In this document: piece after piece, positions 12,110 to 24,616 of the stretch | Layout of the letters: each line of letters starts with the position of its first letter | Numbering within the stretch: the first letter of the stretch is position 1 | Origin: Azadirachta indica | Lineage: Eukaryota > Streptophyta > Magnoliopsida > Sapindales > Meliaceae | NCBI GenBank assembly: GCA_022749755.1 | Contig: CM040441.1 | Span: forward strand, 11,409,475 to 11,473,474 | DNA: 64,000 nt | Reading direction: 5' to 3' | Notes under the pieces: generated by a model | Told to the model about the DNA's origin: nothing | Database searches by the model: none | What the model saw: the letters and a program-made list of their open reading frames with translations, nothing else | Program-made: the position numbers and the translations under genes

Positions 12110-12317
12110 CGAGCGTGGGCTGGGCGTAGCGTGCTCTGAGTCAGCCCAATTACAATTTATAATGGGCCCTCATCGGGTCAATTCACGGGTCATTTATTCG
12201 GATTAAATTGAGGGCTATTTTAGACATTTCGCCTTTTGAAATCAATTAAGCCACGCCATCTTTTCGCTGCTAAGCTAGTCACTCTCTAGTTCACAAGAAG
12301 CAGAGAAACTAGGGTTT
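12110..12317 (+). promoter_or_regulatory. HYPK proximal promoter with site II elements and a telo-box
   Basis: Site II cores (TGGGCT at 12116, AGCCCA at 12143-12148, TGGGCC at 12163-12168) are followed by an inverted telo-box TAGGGTTT at 12310-12317, 44 bp before the ATG. This pairing is known from plant translation-machinery promoters, which fits a gene whose product works with the ribosome-bound NatA complex. Motifs are seen; their function here is inferred. Confidence 0.5.
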
Positions 12318-12360
12318 CGGAACCAAAATCAGAATCAATAATCGAAAAGTAGAGGAAGAA

Positions 12361-13949
12361 ATGGACGGTGCAGATGGGGGAGAAGTAGATAGAATCGTTG
12401 ATTCAAAGGATTTGCAGCAACAGAGCAAAGCTCTCGACAAGCTGACCGATCGTGTGGAGGATCGCCAGCTCAATTCCACTCGTGTCCAAGAGGTGAATTG
12501 ATCAAATAAAGTGAAAAATGTTATTTGCATGCATAAATAATTCGAGAAGTTTGTGAAAGTTTGATCTTTTTTATTTTTTTAATAACTGCTGTGTGGTATG
12601 CTGCTTCAGGCCATGGCTTCCATTGCTGCATCAAAAGCGGGTGATTTGAATGCTATGAGGATGAGGCAAGACTTGACTTTCTTTATTATTTATCTTGATG
12701 AATTGTTAAAATGGGAAGATATGAAGTAAAGGGAGATTTTTTTCAAATATTACTAAGTTTGTTGATGAGTTTGAGGAATTTGTTATTATTGTAGTTTAGT
12801 GATTAGCACTTAACTATCATTTGAACTTTTACAGTTCAACATTTAGATGGGAAAATGCTCGGTGAATGAATGCAAGTAGTGTTTACTTTATAACTTGTAT
12901 AGTTTTCTGAGGACAGAGTGTTGCATAGTGTAATGGTAAAATTCTTGTATCAGCAGGCACATGGGGCAGATTTGAGTCTTGATAGGAGTTATATAGCCTT
13001 ACTTGTAAACTTTTATAGCTTAGCAAAAATGATAACAGGTTGAACTGTATACTAAACACCCTTACTAGAACCGTACTTTGGTGATGCCAATAAAGTAATG
13101 ACCTTTTATGGTCTATATATATATATGTATATATTGGGAAAATGGAAATGAAGAAGATGAAATTATTCTAGCCTATATGTAAATAAGAAAGTATCATTAT
13201 CGTTGTAGTGATGTTTGGGTTAACTGAGGTGTGTTAATTGGGCTTACCACGAGTTGAAGCATGTGCCCAAACCAATGACCATGATCATCAGCATATGATT
13301 ATCTTTTAGACCATCACACGTAGGACCTTAGACATAATGCAAATATCTATTGTTATCTGATAATTTAAAGCATATCTCTAACTATGTCTCTGTGGTACTC
13401 TGACATTTTTTTGATACTTGTGAAATTGGAGATTCTTTTTCTGTTTTATACAGAGATAGACTAGGGATTCTACTCTTTTGCTTTTTCTTCTTTTCTTAAA
13501 CGAGCATGAGAGAAATTTTGGACTTTTTAGTGAGATGAATTGCTATTATGTACTATTTACTTGGAACTCATGTTGCTTAATATAATTCAAGTGGGCCTTT
13601 GGTTCTTTTTGATCTTGACATGGAGGGACTGTGGGATGAACTCTGTGGAAGTTTATTTCCATTGTATGCGTGAATATATGTGAACACATCTTATTTTTGT
13701 TTCTTGCAGGGAGAAAGAATTAGCTGCAGTTAAGATTAATGCAGCGGATGTTGACATAATCGCAAACGAACTAGAGGTTTGTTTCTTGCTTCACAAGGTT
13801 TTTGCTAGTAATCCATGTGCATCTGCCTAAGGGTTCGAATATTTTCTTTTCTTTGAATTTGAAAACAGTTGGACAAGAAGGTGGCTGAAAGAACCCTACG
13901 CGAGCACAAGGGTGATGCTGTTGCTGCCATCCGACATTTGCTTCACTAG
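12361..13949 (+). CDS. HYPK: HYPK (huntingtin-interacting protein K homologue), NatA-associated UBA protein
   Basis: Exons 12361-12492, 12610-12665, 13710-13776 and 13869-13949 give 111 aa. The N-terminal half is charged and helical. The C-terminal UBA-like domain runs from about residue 63 (REKELAAVKINAADVDIIAN) to AERTLREHKGDAVAAIRHLL, which matches animal HYPK and the plant homologue. HYPK binds the N-terminal acetyltransferase complex NatA (NAA10/NAA15) at the ribosome and modulates it. Exon 2 ends ATGAG|GCAAGA, so intron 2 (12666-13709) is a GC-AG intron; with it the Arg codon AG|G and the conserved RMREKEL join are restored. The gene is convergent with the PAS-Raf kinase. From memory, it is also near that kinase in Arabidopsis (At3g06610). 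Confidence 0.9.
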
Positions 13950-15739
13950 AGAGCAATCAGGAAATCGGGTTCTGAGATTTTCAAAATTTTTCTAAGAATC
14001 AGTTGCACGTTCAAACGTCAGTGTAAACTAGCCATATTGAGTCATACTGTCAAGTTCTGTTTGCACCAAAGCCAATTGCGTCTATTATGCCAGTTCCTAG
14101 TAGCACTCGGAGAAAGCAATAGATGATTGTAGGGGTATTACTAAATGTAACCCACCCTCGAAGTGGGCTAGGTGTGGTCATTTGGAATCTGGATTCTTTT
14201 ACTTCATTTTTATTTACTTTTTTTTTCTCTCTCTCTCTCTCTTTTTTTAATTTCTTCAGCATTCTTAACCATGTGAGATTTTTCACTGGGCCTTTGGGTC
14301 TCCCAAGCCCAGAGGCCCAATAGCTCTACTAATAGCTTTCTACTTGCCCACATTTCCTCTTTTTGAGTCAGAGGGTTTTCCTTTTTTGTTGATTTAAACT
14401 TTTATCGGTAAATAATTTTTCGTGAGGAGTAGGTAATAAATAAATTAAAAAAAATTTAATTTTACGTGTCGGAAAGATCCTGAGTTAGCAGAGTGTTTAA
14501 ATCCTTTTTCTCTATGTGTTATACAATGATAAAGAAGCCTAACTTGAACTATCAAGTGGTTGATTACAGCACGGAAAGCACCATCAAGGAGAAATCTCAT
14601 TTGTTGTCCCAGTTTTGTAGAAAATGCTCAACAGTGGAACGCAGACAGTAAGTGATCTGCTGATCTCAAAGACAGATTTTTAAGGTCATGATGAATGATC
14701 CAGCTAGATGATGACATCAAAACGTTTAGTACTTCACAGCACGAAGAACTATTGAACAACGCCATGTGCATGGTTTAAAGAAACACTTTCGAGAAAAAAT
14801 TGTAGCCGATCATAAATCAGTTTCAGCTTGGCGAGGGAACCTCTCCATACCATGTAAAACACTAACAGTATTTCCATATTGCCGCTTGACAGGGACAGAC
14901 TCCGTAGTAAACAAATCCAAATATTCCGCCATTAGTGCCAAATCTACCGTACATGTGATGCTGGATATCACAAATTCACAAATGAGTTGGCAATGATTGT
15001 GACCCAAAAGCAATTCTTTTATTTATTTTTTATTTTTTTCTTAATAATACAGAAATCTAATTGAACCGCAGCTCGAAAATATGTACTCTCACAAAAACAG
15101 TCATCAACGTCAAATATACCCAAAAAAAGAAAAAAAAAAAGTCTTGAGAGAAAAAAGTGAGTAAACAAACGTCATTCTAAAATCTTGATTTAGAATAAAC
15201 AACAGCAAATGCTAAGATTATGAATCTATTTACTCACCGGAATGAAAATTGTGTGTTTTTTCTGAACAACATTTTCATTTTTTTTTATGGTAAGAGGTTC
15301 TGACATTTCTCTAATGCAAAATCACGAATGGGGTGACAAGACATGTTTCCACCAGACATGACTCCAAATCACAAAGCAGGACTGACAGATTTTGAAGGAT
15401 TTTATGATGTCAGGTACACAAATAATAAAAACATTTCACAACCAAGCAATCACCATCAAAATTAGACAGCTCACATGATACCAACCACTCACCCTTTCGC
15501 TTTCTTTTTACTTTTTTCTATTTTGTTCTTTTATCTGGCAGCTATCTGGCAGCTGTTAGTGAGCTTTGTGGTGCCTATTCCACGAGCCTTTCTTCAATGG
15601 GCAATCTGTGGTAACCAACTGTTTACCAGCAAAGAATCCAAACGTTTGTGAAAAATAATGCTGCTGATGCGGCTTCGTCCACTTGCAATACTCTGGTTGT
15701 AGGAAGAAATGAAACTGGTAACATGTGAATGCATTTACT
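13950..15739. other. Intergenic between convergent HYPK and PAS-Raf kinase genes
   Basis: Both 3' UTRs lie here. There is a CT-rich run at about 14219-14246. No conserved coding frame was recognised; short open frames near 14766-15013 occur on both strands and look like chance. Confidence 0.6.
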
Positions 15740-18700
15740 CTACAGTTCCTTCTGGGTGTTATCTCCTACTGCCGAACGGGATGCTTGGAATTGAATGGCG
15801 TATTGTCTCTGCAGATCTCTGAGCTTATCCAGCAGCTCCTGGAATGATGGCCGCAACTGTGGATCACTGGTTTTGACAAAGTAGATTCACATATTAGCCA
15901 AAATAAAAACTTGTTTGTTCTATTTAACAGAACTATTAAAGAAAAAGAAGAAAAAGGGAATTTAAAAAGGGATTAAACTATTGAATGAGGAGATGTCTGA
16001 ACTACAACTAGACCTAACCAAACCGAAGCATCCCCAAGTTCCTTTATCATTATAGGCTAAAGCTATAGTAATCCATTAGATCAGAGTATTTAGATAGCTA
16101 TTAACTAGGAGGACAAATTCAAACCGAAACTAATATTCTGAGTGTCATCACTGCTAAAATATTGAACAAATCACCTTACTAGAATCTAATTTCAAATTTC
16201 CAGCTATCAGAAAGCTAAAATCTTTGCCCATGCACTTCAATTAATTGTCAGCACATTCATGCTATTTAACAAAATTCCTATTGGAGCAATGTCAGCCCAA
16301 GAAAATCAATTATCATTAAAAAATATTTAATGGCAAAATATTCGGCAGCAAGCTCCATTCTCAGATGGCATGAGGCAAATGTACTACAATTAATTAATTA
16401 ACCAGACAATAGTTTCACATCAATTTATTTAGTGAACCCTCATAGGTGGTTGGACTTTTGGTACTAGAAGGTCAAGGAGGGCTTTAGATATTACATTCAA
16501 AGCAAAACAAGTAACAGTCATTAGAAAAAAAATAAGTACCTATGCCAGCAACTCTCAATAATAGAAGCCCATCGAGGATCCACATCTCTTGGGATCTCTA
16601 ATCGTTGGTTCATGAACCCTACAGCTCCAATCACCTGCAAGTATCCGAAACAAACTGTAGTCACTGAGCAGGACATGATACTCCCAATAATTTTCCAAAT
16701 GAGACTTGTACCTGCATTGAGTTGAGATTATCCCAGGGGATCTTCTCAGTTGCGAGCTCCCATAATATCACTCCGAAGCTGTATACATCAGACCTAAATT
16801 ATAGCCACAAGATATAATGTTAAGTTGTGCAATATGAGGAGAGAAATACTCAAATAAGAAGAAAAGAATTAACTTTATTTGTTCTCTTCCCAGATTAAAC
16901 AGTAAACTTACTTCTCGTCAGAGGGTTCATTACGGAGAACTTCTGGTGCCATCCACTGAGGCTAGAAAATTTAAACAAGGTAAATTGATTAGATTGAAGG
17001 CCAACTGAAAACTTAAATTGTAATGCAGCCTCATAAAAAGGATTACAATGACTAGATTGATAAAACAAACAACAGGACACCAGCTAACTTACAGTTCCCT
17101 TCCCAGTCTTTGTGGTGAGATATGTCTCGTGCTTGAGACGTGACAAACCAAAATCACCAACCTGGTTATAGTTAGATTACATTTTCACTTGATTAAAACT
17201 ATCGGTGGAGGAAATCTTAAAGCATTGAAGTCAAAATTGGAAAAGAAAATAAACATGGTTTGAATATAAAAATACACAAGCTAACAGCAGACCTTCACTG
17301 TCCAGTGTTTATCAACCAGAAGATTTGAAGACTTCAAATCACGATGAATGATTGGTGGATTGCAATGATGAAGATAACTCATGCCACGTGCCTGCAATAA
17401 AACAAATTAAGACAGCATGAATTACTGCAACTGTGCAAGGCAAATACTATCAAGCTATACACCTGCAAGGTACTACTATCTGACCAAAGCTACAAAAAAT
17501 GTAATACAGAATGCCTAAGACACTGGCAAAAATGACAATAAAAGAGGAAGCAATGGCACAAAACAAATATAAGCACATAGTACCATTGCATCTAACATGA
17601 ACTGATCACCATCATGGAATATAAATTATTTCCCAAAAAACTACTTAATACTCACTATATCTAAAGCCATAAGAATGCGCCGTCTCCAGTCCAGTTTGGT
17701 GGTGTTCCTCTGTAGTAAGCGAAACAAACTTCCCCTGCATCAACAAAACATAAATTTAAGTGATGCCCTTCACACAAGGAGTATACAATGCTTTAGAAAT
17801 GCAAACCAAACAATTAAATCTATAGCAGTACTTTTTATGATATAAAACATCAATTAAGGGAGTCGAGAGCAAACCGTGGAAGGAACTCAGTAACAATGCA
17901 GAGACGCTGAGGTGAAGTCACAGCACCCATAAAGAGCAAGACATTTGGATGTCTAAGTCTTTTCATCAGAGATACCTGATAAACAAACCATAAAGGGACA
18001 TCAGATTGGAAACCAAAAGTGTACCAAGTAAAAGGCAACTACATCCACCCAGAGAGAAAATTACATTAAATAATAGCCAATAAACATTTAAAGAGGACCA
18101 ATGCAAAAGCACACCTCTTGTCTGAACGAATGTATTACGTCATCTGAATATTCTTGCTTGGAGAATACCTTGACAGCAACATCCTGCAATAACATGAATA
18201 TCACTAAATTACACATTTATTACATGACAATTTTATTTTCATTGTTCCTTTTCCATCTAACAACAAAAATATATTAAGATGAAGAAAGAGCTCAGGTGCC
18301 ACACCAATATCACTATTTGTAAGAATGAGAGAGCAGGGACCAATACTTAGTTGCACAAGTACAAACCATTTTTTTTGCTAAAATGTGACATTTTATCCAT
18401 TTGCATGAAAGAAAATAATGGAAAGCCTATATCTGGCATATAAGTGAAGGACAAATTCGAGAGAATTTCATGCTAGCAAATCATATCAAAGTCTATCCAT
18501 GAAATGCATGATCTATACACAGAAAAACCTTAGAATGGCACATGGCTGGATGGTAAAGCCGACATTTTGTTATCTCATGTCAAATAATTCAAACAGGATT
18601 ATACATTCAATGCATGAATGCCCATAGGAACTAATTTATCAAAAGAAGAGCAGTAGAACATACTGATCCATACCACACGCCATGATAGACAGTACCACAA

Positions 18701-20824
18701 GAACCTGCAGAGATAGGGGAAAATGGCAGATTAATATTAGAATGACGTATAATCAAGCAAAATTAAAGCCTAGATATATAGTGAGATTTGTAAAAACAAA
18801 AGGAACAGAAATCATTAGCAATGACCAATATCATAGCCAAATTACCCTTTGATGAACATTTAAGATTCTCAACATCCAATAAGGAATCCAAGAGTGAAAA
18901 GTTAGGCACAAATAAGTAATTCCACTGAACGACATTACATTCCGTCATTCCTTGAATGCCTTACCAGCTTTAAATGAGATAAGAGCAACTATTCACTCAA
19001 AAGATGATTACCTTGCCCAATTGGTTCATCAATTTGCAAGTCTTCCCACAAGATTTCATAATCCAAGCAGTCATTGTCCATGTCCACCTTGTTAGGAGCA
19101 CTACTGCTGGTACTTCCACAGCTGCTAGCACTGCTTGTGCTGTTAACATTAACAGATGAGGACCACGACCCTGAGGCTTCGTTATTGGCAGGCTTATTAG
19201 CTTCATACATGTGGCTTTCAGGCTTCATACAAGGACTCTTATGCTGAACTGATTCATTGTCTTGATCATTATTCAACCAGGGCCAAGCAAAACGAGCAGT
19301 TTTTGCATCTGACCCTTCCCGCTCGTTTCCTCTCCATGGCCATGATAGGCCTTTCTTATTAATCCATTGTTCTGCCTTAGTGGTAATAATCTTATGAATT
19401 GTAGGCTTTCCTTCAGTCTCATCACCATAATCTCTTAAGGGCCGTGAAGGGGACTTCTCATCAACATGAGAAAACACACCAAATGGACATGGGGGTACAT
19501 CTCCTCTGGGTGTGCTGGCACCACTAGACATCGCATCATCCCTATGATCACAGAGAGTTGCATCAGAGAATCCATGATCAGAATGATGACTATCTCCACT
19601 TCCACCTTCATGATCCACAAGATTATCTCCTGTTCGAATTCTTGACTTCACTTTGTTGCTCACCTTGGTTGCCTGTATTAATCATTTTACAATCAAAACA
19701 TGCCACTACACAGTATATAGTATAACTTCTAAAATGAGAAGACTAACCAAATTTGATATTTTTGAAGCAATCGCAGATTGCAGAGGCTGCTGAGTACCAA
19801 GGCCAAGTTTAGCTGTAACTGTGTTTTTAGGCCTGCTAAAGTTCGATTCCTTTTCTGAATTCCTTGCACCCCACAATGCAGCCCTTGTTTCTTGAAATGG
19901 CCGAGAATCACTAGAGACACAAATAATTCCAACCAGAGTACCGTCATCATCATAAAATGGAGTATTAGTTGCCACAGCCAAAAACCTGTCCCCCATTTTA
20001 TTCTTCACAGGAAACTGCCCAGTCCAACGCTCTCCCATAGTAACGCGATTAACTATATCATGCGCTACTTCAAAATCTCGAGCATCCGTTAGAAGCTCAA
20101 CAGCGTCCTGACCCAGAGCTTCTGCAGCTGAATAACCATAAAGGCTTTCTGCTGACCGATTCCTGCATAAACAAGCATTTGCAATATACCCCTAACAGTA
20201 AATTAGTATCCAACACATGTTCTTCTAGCTGTTACTTAACTAAAACTTAATTTATCAGCTTAACTAAGAAAATTCAGAACCAAAAAAGAAAAATGGGAAA
20301 TAAAAGTAACGACCAGTAGAATCTATAAACAAATTGTCTTCACATCGTCATATCCACATCAAAATTATCTACTATGGAAATACTCACCAGTAGATGATAC
20401 GACAATTAAGATCAAATATGTGAACAGATTGCCCCATAGACTGTAAAATATTCAAATACTGTCTATCAGTAAAATTCACAGCCGCTGGTCCACTGTTACC
20501 CCCACCTCCGCCACCGTCACTGTCGCCACTTCTGCTCTCTCTTTGCAAAGGCGACGAATGTCGAGACGACGCCGAATTCTTCCACACCGTAGCTGCGTCT
20601 AGTCCGGTCCCACCGCCTTTTCTCCTCGCGGCCGCTGCTGCAGCCAACCTAGGACGCCGAGGCGAGACAGAATGTGACCTCTGGTGGTGGTGGTGAGTGT
20701 TCTCCGATTTCGAATCGTTAGAGAGCTTCAACTTCGACATTTCCTGCTTCAAGTGCGCATGTCCAGCTTCAAGCTCCTGAATCTTTCGTAGAAGTTCTTC
20801 TGCAGGTGGCGTGCTGGCATCCAT
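15740..20824 (-). CDS. PAS-domain Raf-like MAPKKK (RAF10/RAF11 type), 13 exons
   Basis: Exons: 20824-20388, 20162-19748, 19672-19012, 18704-18664, 18183-18115, 17975-17875, 17734-17656, 17391-17293, 17161-17093, 16961-16912, 16793-16712, 16634-16540 and 15866-15740; the sum is 2325 nt (774 aa). Order of parts: an N-terminal coiled coil (about 7-35), a His/Ser/Ala/Gly-rich linker, a PAS domain (about 116-235, starting [19 protein letters not shown]), a Ser-rich region, then a kinase domain from about 495. The kinase has IGQGSCGTVY, Lys in [20 protein letters not shown] and APEVLRNEP, so every catalytic residue is present. Relatives are Arabidopsis RAF10/RAF11, linked to ABA response and seed dormancy. 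The Arabidopsis paralogues lie beside ACLB genes, which supports the local order here. Confidence 0.92.
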
Positions 20825-23800
20825 TAGAAGGCGAAGAAAGCTTTTCAGTTCAAAGATTCATAGGTTGTGAAAATCAGTTGAAAACTGAGGAGATAAAAAG
20901 AGAGGAAAGATTCAGTCATTCATTCATTTATTCAATAACTAACAGTTTTCTTCTCCTTGTTTTGTTTGGACAAACACTATCTAGAAACTCTTCTTATCCA
21001 TCTGTGCAGTCAATTCACTGAAATGAAGAAAGAAAAAAAGAAAATGTTTAAGAGGGACCGAGCAAAACCAGAAGCTCTCTTTGCTTCTTTCTCTCTTTTC
21101 GACTCCTCCCTCTTTTTAGGTGTTAATTTTGTTCGTGGCTAATAACATCTTAGCTCACTAAGTTTTCTTGTTTTTTCAAATAAGTTCATACTTCGTATTT
21201 ACATGATCAAATAACCATGAGAACCCGGGAGTAAACCAAAAAAAAAAAATTCAAAACGAAATAAATAGATTAGTTGGACTTGTTTTTAATCGAACTCAAT
21301 TCGATTTTCAGTTTACTAACTTAAAAATAATTCTTTTGGCTCAATTTTTCATTTACACGGTCAAAATTAATAATGTTACATACTTAGTTGATAAAAATAG
21401 AAACCTTATGTCCTCAATTGAGAAATCACAAACAACAAGGATCCGAATATTATTATTCTTTTGTTTATTCTTTCTTCCGTCCTCTCCCTTTGGGCGGTTG
21501 GGTTGAGTTTTTTTTCTATTTTATTATGTTATATTTTTATTGTCTCTCTCATCTATCTCACCATTATCATTTGAATCTAACTATTTAGACCAAAACCAGA
21601 TGTTTATTCATACTACAGACCAAAAAAGGTCCATCCACGCGCCTTGATATCACGTGGTAAGTAATAGCCAATCATAGGGCTTGATTTTTAACCCATTGCC
21701 CAATCCACTTGGAGCGGAGTTCTCTACACGGGGGGACGGCGCTTATGCTGAAATTTTTCTTCGTCTCATAATACTGTGGCCTTTCCTTTTCAGCCGAAGG
21801 AAAGGGGCTCTACATTGGACAGCCCCAAAAAGTCTATTTCCACTTCTGTTTCTGATACTTCCACGACACCTTTAACAGGCAAAAGCAAAAGTCTTCTTAG
21901 ATATCTTAATTAATTAAATCTAATTTAATAAAGGGTTTAATTAATATAACAATAGAATTGGGGTTTGCTTCGCAGTTGGTTTACTTAAATTGCAAATGCT
22001 CATATTCATTGGACCGACTTGGATTTCACAAAACAATGAACTTGTACCAATTGGTCCAATCCACTTTTGCTTATGAAATAAACTAATGTTAATGCCTATG
22101 AAATAAACCAGAAAAAAAAAATTATAATTATGAAATGGTATTAAGAGAAATGTTGTATTAAGAGTTGAGTTTACATTATGACTATTATAATACATCTTCC
22201 TAATATATGGTTAGGAATTCAATCTTTTTAGAATTAAGTTTTTCAATTTAACTACGAGTAATAATCTATTAAGTTAATAATTAATTCACATATAGGCTAT
22301 TAGTAAGTATTACCATAAAGAGAAATTTAGTAACCAATTTTATAAAGACAACGTAATTACGAGAAAGAAAAAACAGAAGTAAGTTTGTTTGTTTGTCTTA
22401 TAAAAGCGGCTTTACATTTAGAAAGGAAGTATAGTTTGCTTTTCAGGTAAGTATATCTTGGAAAGAAGCATACCACAAAAAGGAGAAGAATAATGATAAT
22501 AATGATATTAATTAATTAATTAATTAAATGAAATACAAATTTGTGGACTCTTTTAACTTACTGAAAGAGAAAGCAAGAATTATAGCTCTCAACTTGCTTC
22601 TTTCTTTCTTTTTTAGTTTTTGTTTTTATGGCTAGTTTTCATTCTTATGGAACTTGGAAGCAAGAGGAGTTGCCTTTTTCGTTTTTTATTTTTCCTCTTT
22701 CTCTGTATCCTTCTATGGAAACTTGTTCTATTTTTTGTTTACAACTTAGATTGCGTGCACAGCATGATCCAAGGGCGTGCACGCACACTAATTTATTACG
22801 ATAAAGAGGCAAAAGACGTAAAAGGGGGGTTGCATTAAAACCCACCTCAATCAATTGGTTCTCTTCCTCCACTATTTAATTATTTTGTTCTCCAATTTGA
22901 TTCTGAAGCATTAAAAGTTACAAGAGTTCCTCATCAAATACTAATTAATATTAACATTGATTTAGTTCTAAATAAGGTTGATTTGCTCTAAATAAATAAA
23001 TAACTGATCAATCAAATTCATACTATTATATATATATATATATATAATGTATTAAAATATTAAAATTTAATGCCAAAAACTAGCATGTAACATATCAATC
23101 CGTGAATCTTATATGCCCTCCTCAAAAGTGATAAGATCAACTGCCTAAAATTTGTCAAAAATTTAAATTAATGTATCCCTGGATATGCTAGAGATTGAAA
23201 CTCTTTAGTAATATGCTAAAAAAAATATATGCATTAGAGTGTGGCCTGCTAATAAACATTTGGTGGAGAATGGAAACAGAGTGTTGGTGGTGTGAAAAAA
23301 GTTAACCAAAAAATGGAAAGTTCCAAGTTTTTTATAATTATTGCATGCAATTGCAATTGCATCCTTATCTTGAAGACCCCATAAATTTGGAGATAACGTT
23401 AGTAAAAACCATACCCAATGACTCTTTCCTGTCTGTCTCCACAACAGGATGAGTTTTTCAATTCAATTCAATTCAATTCATTTCATTTCACGTCAATTTT
23501 GAGCTTTGATTGTCTTGTTTTGTTTGTTGGTCTTGGTCAATCCAATTTTTGTAATAAAAACTACAACACAACATTGCTGAGTTCTTGCTTGTTAGGTTGC
23601 TTACATAAGATTTCCATTTTCACTGTATCTTGTCTTTCTTTGCATTAGGTGAACAATGAAGTTTCCCTTTTTCTTTTCTTCCTTGAAAAAAAATTATTTA
23701 CATAAACTTATCAATTTGTCGATAAGCATGGCCACTGTTCAATTTCCCTTTTTTTTTTGTTTTCAGTTTGATTCAATTTGTCGATTTCTGTTTTTTCCAT

Positions 23801-24616
23801 GCCCAACTTGTCAAGTTGTTTTTCTATTTTTTAAAATTTTGCTCGTCTTTGTCTGCAGACGGCCATCTGTGTCATTAGACTTATTACCATTTTTAGTTAT
23901 GCTCATCCATTTCTATTCTTCTGAGCTGTTCTATCCGTTTCCATCGGACATAAATGGGAAATTTACAGGACAAGCTTCAAGTGAAATTAATGCTATCTTT
24001 GCATTTTAGCCTCACAATTCAAAAAATTCAGAAAATAAAGTAAAAAAAGCTATCCATAGTTCAGTATTTACCTATATTTCAACAACCACCGGAGCAAGAG
24101 GAATTAACTTTATTACACAGAATCAGAGGAGATAAGATGCTAGTACTCTTACACAATATGTTACAATTATCATAGGATCTTAATATAATACAACATACAA
24201 TATAATCTAGAATACATGCTTAACAACAAGGGAAATAAGTGATTTAATCTGCAGTCCACGATTGACTTGCCATCTCTACAATAATCTCAAGTGAACCCCC
24301 TCGCCTGATTCCTTGACCAGTAACTCGTGGCAGCACAACATCCATGAGATCATGAGAACCAACGCTGACAGGAAGATCATTGATTTGAACCAGTAACAGC
24401 ATGTAACTAGTGTGAACACTATTCCGGAGTGGGGAAAAAACCAAAATTCTCAGAATTATTGACACCCATTGACAGAATAAAGTGGCCAAAAGTATTGATG
24501 TAAGCCATATACCTGGGTTAGGCATCAATACATAATCAAAAGTATATGCAGGAATAAGCATCTCAGGTTAAGTTTGAGAAAGGTCCGCATTTTCTACTTC
24601 CACAAGCGGGAGTAAT
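20825..24616. other. Intergenic: PAS-Raf upstream region and PHYB 3' flank
   Basis: No exons were recognised. A CACGTG core lies near 21650, and a TA microsatellite at about 23028-23047. The region is T-rich with several chance open frames (for example 23656-24009) that are low-complexity Phe/Leu and lack family features. Confidence 0.55.

Larger units (their letters stand above)
10388..12360. other. Intergenic between divergent glycine-rich and HYPK genes
   Basis: This contains both promoters. There are TA microsatellites at about 10913-10924 and 11527-11551. An A-rich stretch at 11700-11990 may be a decayed transposon. No coding exons were recognised. Confidence 0.6.

Noticed and set aside
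23656..24009. 117-codon plus-strand frame rich in Phe
   Set aside because: Low complexity in T-rich DNA, no domain, no supporting splice sites.
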